19,826 bases of DNA from CAZJRB01 sp964547995 (GTDB lineage: Bacteria > Planctomycetota > Planctomycetia > Pirellulales > Thermoguttaceae), in the NCBI GenBank assembly GCA_964547995.1, contig CAZJRB010000130.1, forward strand, positions 1 to 19,826. Reading direction: 5' to 3'. The position numbers and the translations under genes are program-made. Shown in pieces: positions 1 to 5,800 of the stretch; the first letter of the stretch is position 1; every line of letters begins with the position of its first letter. The notes below the pieces were generated by a model. That model had not been told where the DNA came from. It did not search any database and saw only the letters and a list, made by a program, of their open reading frames with translations.

Positions 1-49
1 CCACGTTGACGCAAACTATTGAACAGCAAAACTCACGCTTGTTTTAGGA

Positions 50-844
50 CTAGTTGGATTCGCGTTCGAGGATCCAGATGTTCCGGAAGCGCACATCTTG
101 GCCGTGCTCTTGGAGTTTGAGACCCTCCGCGCTCGGGCTGACCTTGACGCCTCCGTTGGACTTCTTTATCGGGACATTGTCATGTACCTTGATGCCGTTC
201 CACCAGACGGTTGCGCGTGCGGGCTCGAGGCATTTCTCGCCGTCCCAGCGCGCGGCAGTAAATAGGAAATGGAATGCGTGCCACTCGCCGTTCGGACGCC
301 AGGCGTTACCCTTCGGCACGTGCTCCATGCAGAACGCACCTATGCCATGCCCTCCGATTTTCCAGTTGTACGGATCTTCGACATTCTTGCCTTTGGGTGA
401 TTCAATCTGGATCTCGTAACGGTTCTGCAGGTAGACACCGCTGTTGGAGTATCCCTCGGCTTTGTCGTCGCCGCGCTTGCCCATCATTATGAATTCAACA
501 TGTCCTTCGAAGTCCTTGTACTTCTTCTTGGTGACAAGGTCATGTGTGCCCCATCTTTTGCCCCCATTGGTCATCAGAACCTTGCCTTCGCCCGTGGGGC
601 TGTCCACCAGCGACCAGGTGATTTTCATATCTGCTTGAGGCCACATCTGCCAATTGTCGTCGATTGATTTCTGCGTGCCGTCAAACGGAACGTCCGCGTC
701 TTTCGGCGCTTTTGCACCGACGTCTTTCGTTTTGTCGTAACCCGGTTGCTGCTCCGGTGTCTTCTTCTCTGCCGCCAAAGCGGGGAAGGCGAATGCCACC
801 ATGACCATAGCTGCAACGATTACCCTGTTCATTCTCGATGTCAT
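50..844 (-). CDS. Secreted DUF1080 (3-keto-disaccharide hydrolase-like) protein
   Basis: The 264-residue protein opens with a signal peptide (about residues 1-25, hydrophobic core followed by ALA-AEKK), so it is probably exported. The rest matches the DUF1080 / 3-keto-disaccharide hydrolase jelly-roll fold (PF06439): the segments around residues 110-150 (FEGHVEFIM, then NSGVYLQNRYEIQIES) and the closing VRFRNIWILE are the family signature. Family members bind or cleave oxidised glucosides and are very abundant in planctomycetes; the substrate here cannot be read from sequence. The start is supported by a near-perfect Shine-Dalgarno (AAGGAGGT, plus-strand 853-860) nine bases upstream; a second Met at residue 5 is possible. 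It stands alone, transcribed away from the attC cassettes that follow. Confidence 0.88.
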   Translation of the reverse strand: MTSRMNRVIVAAMVMVAFAFPALAAEKKTPEQQPGYDKTKDVGAKAPKDADVPFDGTQKSIDDNWQMWPQADMKITWSLVDSPTGEGKVLMTNGGKRWGTHDLVTKKKYKDFEGHVEFIMMGKRGDDKAEGYSNSGVYLQNRYEIQIESPKGKNVEDPYNWKIGGHGIGAFCMEHVPKGNAWRPNGEWHAFHFLFTAARWDGEKCLEPARATVWWNGIKVHDNVPIKKSNGGVKVSPSAEGLKLQEHGQDVRFRNIWILERESN

Positions 845-1003
845 ACTCTCACACCTCCTTTTTGCCTTTTCTTACGGACAAAGTGCTTCACTCTGTGGCC
901 GAGCCACATCCGAGTCTATCGTGAATCCTCCCAGATTGCAACCCTCTACGAACGCCATGTGGCCAAGATCCTCAGCCCAACCACAAGTCATTGCCGGCGG
1001 CAA

Positions 1004-1029
1004 GAACTGGGGCCACGAACTGGGGCCAC
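1004..1029. repeat. Perfect 13-bp tandem duplication
   Basis: GAACTGGGGCCAC occurs twice back to back (1004-1016 and 1017-1029). The second copy runs into the left arm of the inverted repeat that starts at 1022, so the two are probably connected, for example as a target duplication or slippage at the element edge. Confidence 0.8.
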
Positions 1030-1150
1030 CCAGCTAACTTGACGTGATTCTACAACCGGATAGACTGGACGTCAACTCCCTCGCTTACGCTTCGGGTTAC
1101 GATATTCAAGGGGCCTGACGCCAAAGGGGCGAAGTTAGCTGGGTAGCCCC
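1022..1150. repeat. 129-bp inverted-repeat element (MITE/REP-like)
   Basis: The arms at 1022-1040 and 1132-1150 are complementary over 19 bases with one mismatch (AAGTTAGCTGGGT core). They enclose 91 bases containing a CCCTCGCTTACGCTTCGGGT segment, whose minus-strand translation includes TRSVSEG, a string I recall from many tiny planctomycete reading frames. This suggests a dispersed non-coding element and not a gene. It ends 23 bases before the GNAT start codon and could mark the left edge of the cassette cluster. Confidence 0.65.
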
Positions 1151-1173
1151 ATTGGTTATTGAATGAGATTCCT

Positions 1174-1713
1174 ATGACGAAACAAACAATCGTGATCCGA
1201 GATGAGACGGAGTCTGATGCCGCCGTCATTACCCAAGTGACTGTCGCCGCCTTCGAAACCATGGAGATCGGCAATCACACGGAGCAGTTCATTATCGAGG
1301 CGCTGCGTTCCGCAAGGGCCCTGACCTTATCGTTAGTCGCGGAGGTAGACGGCCGTGTTGTGGGGCATATTGCGTTTTCGCCGGTGGCCATTTCAGACGG
1401 CACCAAGAACTGGTATGGACTCGGTCCGGTTTCAGTGCTGCCGGAATACCAGCGCAGGGGGATCGGCAAAGCCCTGATACAGGAAGGGCTATCAAGGTTA
1501 AGGAAACTAAGTGCCAAAGGCTGCTGTCTGGTGGGACATCCGCAATACTACAGGAAATTTGGATTTGAGAATGTTACCGGACTTGTCCACGAGGGCGTTC
1601 CGCAAGAGGCATTCTTCGCTCTTTCATTCGACGGCCACTTTCCGCAAGGCGATGTCATGTTTCATGAAGGATTCAAAGCAAATGGCCAACAAGGCGCTGC
1701 ACCGGACGGCTGA
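1174..1713 (+). CDS. GNAT family N-acetyltransferase (YhbS-like), cassette-borne
   Basis: A 179-residue GCN5-related acetyltransferase that transfers the acetyl group of acetyl-CoA to an unknown amine. The acetyl-CoA loop is visible at residues 93-100 (QRRGIGKA), preceded by the beta4 strand (YGLGPVSVLPEY) and followed by CCLVGHPQYYRKFGFE, a pattern typical of the YhbS group (COG3153). ATG 1174 is preferred over an in-frame TTG at 1159 because family members begin close to the IVIRDETESD strand; neither has a convincing ribosome binding site. The stop codon lies inside the attC site, so the last nine or so residues (NGQQGAAPDG) are encoded by attC sequence, as is common in integron cassettes. 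No promoter of its own is evident. Confidence 0.9.
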   Translation: MTKQTIVIRDETESDAAVITQVTVAAFETMEIGNHTEQFIIEALRSARALTLSLVAEVDGRVVGHIAFSPVAISDGTKNWYGLGPVSVLPEYQRRGIGKALIQEGLSRLRKLSAKGCCLVGHPQYYRKFGFENVTGLVHEGVPQEAFFALSFDGHFPQGDVMFHEGFKANGQQGAAPDG

Positions 1714-1741
1714 CCTCCGCCGCTGAGCTTTGGCGTTAGGT
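1684..1741 (+). other. Integron attC recombination site 1 (after GNAT gene)
   Basis: The site ends in GTTAGGT (1735-1741), a perfect GTTRRRY core. It begins at an imperfect partner ending in AAC (1684-1690), followed by AAGGCGCTGCACCGGACGG, a common L-box arrangement in environmental cassettes. The half-sites are imperfectly palindromic: the reverse complement of CCGCCGCTGAGC aligns with GCTGCACCGGACGG apart from single unpaired bases, as expected for a folded attC bottom strand with extrahelical bases. It overlaps the 3' end of the GNAT gene. R-box pairing is only partial. Confidence 0.72.
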
Positions 1742-1838
1742 GCAAATGCGGTAGGAAGTCTCTGCGATTGGGGAAGGAGGCAGGCAAGGAAACGGTGGGT
1801 GGCTGGCGGCTGGGCGAAGCGAAGCCCCGGCACGGCGG
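1735..1838 (+). repeat. Post-attC repeat, copy A
   Basis: This 104-bp copy matches 2717-2821 with about ten mismatches and one single-base gap (roughly 90 percent identity). Homology begins exactly at the GTTAGGT core of attC1 and attC2; the sequences to the left of the two cores are unrelated. Here it forms the 5' untranslated part of the toxin-antitoxin cassette. No coding role was recognised. Confidence 0.85.
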
Positions 1839-1913
1839 GTGCCACGGGCAGCTTGCCTGCCCGTGCCGACTTCCGCCCCGCCCACACGGGCTGACGAGCA
1901 GCCCGTGGCACCC
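1837..1913. repeat. Nested palindromic repeat
   Basis: An outer perfect 13-bp inverted repeat (GGGTGCCACGGGC at 1837-1849, complement at 1901-1913) encloses two hairpins with 9-bp stems: 1843-1851 with 1857-1865, and 1885-1893 with 1899-1907. The alternative pairings compete. Palindromes built on GTGCCACGGGC are, from memory, common in planctomycete intergenic DNA. It lies between copy A of the post-attC repeat and the toxin promoter and could terminate read-through from the GNAT gene, though there is no T-tract. Confidence 0.7.
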
Positions 1914-1934
1914 TGGCGAGGAAGTGTCCCGCAA

Positions 1935-1963
1935 TTGACAACCAACAAATGCGGCGGTACACT
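1935..1963 (+). promoter_or_regulatory. Predicted sigma70-like promoter of the PIN toxin-antitoxin pair
   Basis: A perfect -35 (TTGACA, 1935-1940), a 17-base spacer and TACACT (1958-1963, 4/6 match to the -10 consensus). The expected start of transcription is near 1970, about 43 bases before the toxin ATG. Cassettes that carry toxin-antitoxin pairs usually have their own promoter, which agrees with this. Confidence 0.62.
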
Positions 1964-1976
1964 AGTTTTCTGGAAA

Positions 1977-1990
1977 ACCGGTTAACCGGT
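1977..1990. promoter_or_regulatory. Perfect 14-bp palindrome, candidate autoregulatory operator
   Basis: ACCGGTTAACCGGT is identical to its own reverse complement. It sits just after the predicted transcription start and 22 bases before the toxin ATG. Type II toxin-antitoxin operons are usually repressed by their own complex at such a palindrome, so operator function is inferred from position and symmetry. Confidence 0.5.
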
Positions 1991-2012
1991 AAGTTCTCTG
2001 CGACAGAATACA

Positions 2013-2501
2013 ATGATGGACACCGTCTACATTGAAACATCTATCGTCAGTCACGCGACCGCTCGACCAAGCAGCGATCGGCCGACGGCGGCGTTACAGG
2101 ATCTAGCGAAACGCTGGATGGACGAACAACGTCCGCTCTACGACATTGTCACGTCTCAACCGGTGATTGACGAGGCGAATATGGGTGACCCGGATGCTGC
2201 ATCTCGCCGATTGGCGATGCTCGATGGGATTCCGGTCTTACCCGTCAACCCGGACGCGGACACCGTTGCGGACCAAATCGTTGCTCGATCGTTGATGCCG
2301 CCCTCAGCGCGAATCGACGCCCTTCATATAGCCATCGCAGCCTTGGCCGGGGTAGAATATCTATTGACGTTGAACTGCAAGCACATAGCGAACGCACACG
2401 AACTTCCGCGTGTCTACCTGTTGCTCGATGAGCTTGGTCTGTCTGGCTTGCTGATTTGCACTCCACTGGAATTCCTTGGAGGTTCCGACGATGACACGTA
2501 A
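2013..2501 (+). CDS. VapC-like PIN-domain toxin
   Basis: A 162-residue PIN-domain protein, probably a Mg-dependent ribonuclease toxin. The acidic PIN residues appear as E8 (YIETS, Glu in place of the usual first Asp), E54 (VIDEA), D102 (ARIDALHIAIA) and N121 (LLTLNCKHIAN), a variant set I associate with a VapC subgroup annotated as type II toxin. The reading frame opens with two successive ATG codons (2013 and 2016) and no obvious ribosome binding site. The gene is the first of a pair and overlaps the next start by 11 bases, giving toxin-first order, whereas canonical vapBC is antitoxin-first. It lies within the second attC-bounded cassette with its own promoter and a palindrome upstream. RNase activity is inferred from the family. 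Confidence 0.85.
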   Translation: MMDTVYIETSIVSHATARPSSDRPTAALQDLAKRWMDEQRPLYDIVTSQPVIDEANMGDPDAASRRLAMLDGIPVLPVNPDADTVADQIVARSLMPPSARIDALHIAIAALAGVEYLLTLNCKHIANAHELPRVYLLLDELGLSGLLICTPLEFLGGSDDDT

Positions 2502-2715
2502 TGCCATACTTGAGGAGCTTCACGCCGCACGGCGACAGCTTTTGGCTGACTATGACGGCGATACCGCAGCTTACCTGCGTGACGCACAGGCCAGGCTCGA
2601 AGCGTCCGGCCGCCCGATCGCCCACCGAAAGCAGAGAACAATCCGATGCACCGAAGCGGCGAAGTCGGGCGATTCCCCAATGGAGCATCTTTCGTCGCCG
2701 CCCGGTGATCCGTAA
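2491..2715 (+). CDS. Probable small antitoxin partner of the PIN toxin
   Basis: A 74-residue protein starting at ATG 2491, inside the last codons of the toxin gene, with a clear GGAGG eight bases upstream. The N-terminal 45 residues (MTRNAILEELHAARRQLLAD and what follows) are charged and predicted helical, resembling small proteins found beside this PIN subgroup; no DNA-binding fold was recognised with certainty. From about residue 48 the frame runs through attC2 to a TAA two bases before the GTTAGGT core, so roughly 27 residues are written in recombination-site sequence. The tail is Pro/Ser/Gly-rich and probably unstructured. The antitoxin role is inferred from position and overlap. Confidence 0.65.
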   Translation: MTRNAILEELHAARRQLLADYDGDTAAYLRDAQARLEASGRPIAHRKQRTIRCTEAAKSGDSPMEHLSSPPGDP

Positions 2716-2723
2716 CGTTAGGT
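2633..2723 (+). other. Integron attC recombination site 2 (after toxin-antitoxin pair)
   Basis: The site ends with GTTAGGT (2717-2723), matching GTTRRRY. The left half begins AGAGAAC (2633-2639), then CAATCCGATGCACCG. The right half contains CGGTGATCCG, whose complement pairs with GATGCACCG except for one extra G, and GCGGCGA pairs with TCGCCGC. The single unpaired base inside a strong imperfect palindrome is the classic extrahelical feature that lets the integron integrase choose the bottom strand. The central loop spans about 2668-2693. The antitoxin reading frame crosses almost the whole site. Confidence 0.8.
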
Positions 2724-2821
2724 GCAAATGAGGCAAGAAGTCTCTGCGGTTGGGGGAAGGAGGCAGGCAAATAAACGACGGGTGGCTGGCGGCTGAGCGA
2801 AGCGAAGCCCCAGCACGGCGG
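2717..2821 (+). repeat. Post-attC repeat, copy B
   Basis: This 105-bp sequence is about 90 percent identical to 1735-1838 and starts at the same attC core base. It follows the last attC recognised here and ends 43 bases before the stop codon of the convergent PQQ-protein gene, so it is either the right flank of the cluster or the start of a further, truncated cassette. Confidence 0.85.
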
Positions 2822-2824
2822 CGT

Positions 2825-2851
2825 CTGGGCCACCGCTCCGCTATGGCCCAG
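2825..2851 (-). terminator. Hairpin downstream of the PQQ-protein gene
   Basis: CTGGGCCA (2825-2832) pairs with TGGCCCAG (2844-2851) around an 11-base loop, beginning 12 bases after the stop codon of the minus-strand gene. There is no T-tract, so intrinsic termination is uncertain; it may equally be one of the palindromic repeats. Confidence 0.35.
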
Positions 2852-2863
2852 CCGCCCGTCGGT

Positions 2864-5800
2864 CTATTTGGCCTCGGTCGATGTTTCCATCGGGCTGAAA
2901 TCGGTGACCGCGTTCAAGACGGCGTAGCCGATATGGGTGATGCTTTTGGGACGGCGATCCAGGGTGGCGGTTACGGTCGTCTTTCCGGTCTTCATGGTTA
3001 CCTGGCCGGAAGCCAGATCGATAGTGACCAGGATTTCGTAGACCTTGTTCTCGTCCAACGGAAGGTCCTTTTCTCCCGCGACGGCGCCGTCGAGCGGGCC
3101 CTCGACGATGACGGCCTTGCCTTGGATGAATCGCAGGCCGCATTTCACCAGATTCTTTTCGTCCGGTCCGTCGCCGAAGACGAAGAAGCCGTTTTTGAAC
3201 TCGCCGCCGGCGCATTGCAGTCGGCCCTTGAGGTTGATCTTACCGCGGAGCGGCGCCGGGGGCTTTTTGACGGCCAGCCCCAGTTGCTTACTGTTGGCGC
3301 TGAGGCGGTAGCCCAGTTTCGAACGCGTGACCCGGACGCGGACGACCTTGGCGAAATCGCCGGCCAGCGACGGGGCCGGCTTGGGCAGGGGAGGCGGCGG
3401 CTTGACGCTGATGTCAATTGTCTTCAACTCGACGTCCTCGGCCGGCGCGAGCGGGGTTCCTTTGCCGCCCAGGCAGAGCAGCTTGCCGTCGACGGTCGTC
3501 AGGTAAAGACGGCCGCCGGCCGCGGCCATTCCGTCGAAGGTCGGGGCGGCGCCGAGTTCCCAGGCGGCGACGGGCTTGCCGTCGGTGGCCGAAACGGCCA
3601 GCAGCTTTCCGCCCATGCGTCCTTCGAGTGCGGCGGTCTGGGCCGCGAGTTTGGCCTTGATCATCGGGTCGTCAGGGTTTCGGAATACTTGCTCTTCGTT
3701 GACCACGTCGGGCGGGCCGGCGACGAAGAGCGTTTGATCGGCCAAGACCATGGCCCGCGCCTGGATTGCCGGACACGTCTGGGCCCATTTGAAGCCGGCG
3801 ACGTTCTGGTCGGTCAGCGGGAACTTCTTCCGGGTGGCCCAGTCGGAGGAAGACGCTCCTCTCTTTCGCGAGGCGGCGTTGATCCTGCCGGTGGCGGCGC
3901 GGACCCGTTGGAACGACTCGTCGGTGACCTCGCGGTCGGCGCCGTACAAGTAATATTCCTGCACCGAGGCATTGCACAGGTACTCCGGCTTGCGGTCGAA
4001 CCCGTAGACGCGGGCGTCGTCGAAGACCATCAGGCGTCCGCAAGGGGCGAAGTGCCCGGGACGGAGCCAGCCGCCGTAGTTGCTGTCGACGGCCTTGCCG
4101 TAGATCCAATAGGAGCGGAAGAACCACGAGTCGTCGAGGAATCCCGACCGCGAGAAGAGGTGGTCTTTGATTTTCGCCTGATCCTCGGATTCCGCGGGGG
4201 CATCGCCCTTGCGGCGTTTCTGCCACCCGAGTTTCATGGGCGCGATGTTCCGGCGGACGCCCTCGAGGTCGAACGCCTGGGCCCGCATGTAGACCGACCG
4301 GCCGTCGCAAGAGAGTACGTCGGGCAAGGCCACGGGCATGTCTTGCCCCTTCATGTCCGCCTGCAAGTTCTTGCCGGTCTCGGGATCGCGTTCGTCCATC
4401 ACGGTTTCGGACAATTGGCGGCCGGTTTTGGGGTCGAGCCGCAGGAGCCGCATCCCGCCGTCGAGAAACGCCGACCGGCCCGCCACGCAGTAGACGACAT
4501 CGTCATGCACGAGCACGCTGCCGGAAACGGGCCAGGCCGATTCGAGTTGCTCGTAGGCCATCACCCGCCGCTCTTCCGGGGCGGCCCGGAAACGCCAGAT
4601 GAGCCCTCCGTCGGCGGCGCGGAGGCAATAGACCCAGCCGTCGGCCGATCCGAACAAGACGCGTCCCTGGTAGATCGTGGGCGGCGAATCGACCGGCCCG
4701 CCGACCGTGTAGCTCCAGATCTTCTTGCCCGACTCCGCATCCAGGGCGTACACGGCGTGCGTATCCATGGCGGCGACGAAGACCTTGCCGCCGGCCACCG
4801 CGACGCTGCTCAGGCGGCCGCCCAGGTCGGCCTGCCACGTGCGTTTCAGATCGGCCGGAACCGGGGTCTTCGACGACCCGCTCCGCTGTGCGTCGTGGCG
4901 GTAGGTGGGCCAGTCGTCCGAAAGCTGAGAGCTGGAAGCTGCAAGCTGAGGCAGAGTCTTCCCATAGGCAGGACCGCGCTCCAACCGAACCGATCCCTCG
5001 CTGCTTTCCGCTTTCTGCTTTCCGCTTTCCGCCGGCTCCGCCGCCAGCGCGTTGAACCCAAAGAGCTTCGATTCCAGGAAACAGCCGCAGGAGTGCGGCG
5101 GGGCGTAGAGCAGGCCGTTGCAGGGCATGAAACCGTAGAGGCACCCGCCCCGGACCCAGTGGTTGATGTCCCAGTGCTTCGCCTTCAGGTCGATGAACTC
5201 GATGCCGGTACGCGAGGCAATGAAATACTTGTCCGTCGCGCGGCTGCGGTAACAGCGGTGGTGGAACCAGGGCGGGTTGACGTCGGGCGGGAATTCGCTC
5301 TTCACTTTGCCCGTCCGAATGTCGCGGCCGGTGAACACGCCCGAGTCCCCTCCGCCGGCGACGGCCCCCGACCATACCAGCCCGTCGATGATGAGCATGT
5401 CGTCGGGCGACATGTGCCCTCCGCGGTGGTGCGGAGCGGTCCACAAGGTCTTGCCGTCGGCCGCCGAGAAGGCGGTCATCGACCGGTTCTCGACCGACAG
5501 CAGGACCACGCCGTCGTGGACCACCAGCGTCGGCCCGTAGCCGGTCGGGAACGACGACTTCCGCAGGACCGGTTCGGACGTCCAGAGCTCTTTGCCGCTG
5601 GAGCGGTTGAGACAAACGACCTTCTCGCCGTTGTAGAAGAACACCCGCTCGGCGTCGGCAGCCAGGGTCAAGGGCGCGACGCGGCACTCCTTGTTCCACA
5701 GCACCTCGCCGTTCCCGGCCCGGACCGCCATCAACCGGCGCCGGGCCCGGTCCCAGGCCCACTCGCGGTTTGCCCGGCCCGTGTTGTCCCACACGTAGGT

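Larger units (their letters stand above)
845..1173. other. Intergenic region between DUF1080 gene and GNAT cassette
   Basis: No coding potential was recognised in these 329 bases. They hold the DUF1080 ribosome binding site (853-860), a small hairpin at about 895-909, a 13-bp tandem duplication (1004-1029) and an inverted-repeat element (1022-1150). No clear sigma70 promoter was found for either flanking gene. Confidence 0.6.

Noticed and set aside
1022..1150. The inverted repeat as a third attC site
   Set aside because: Its GTTAGCT core has one non-consensus base, and only the outer 19 bases pair; there is no internal L-box pairing with extrahelical bases as at the other two sites.
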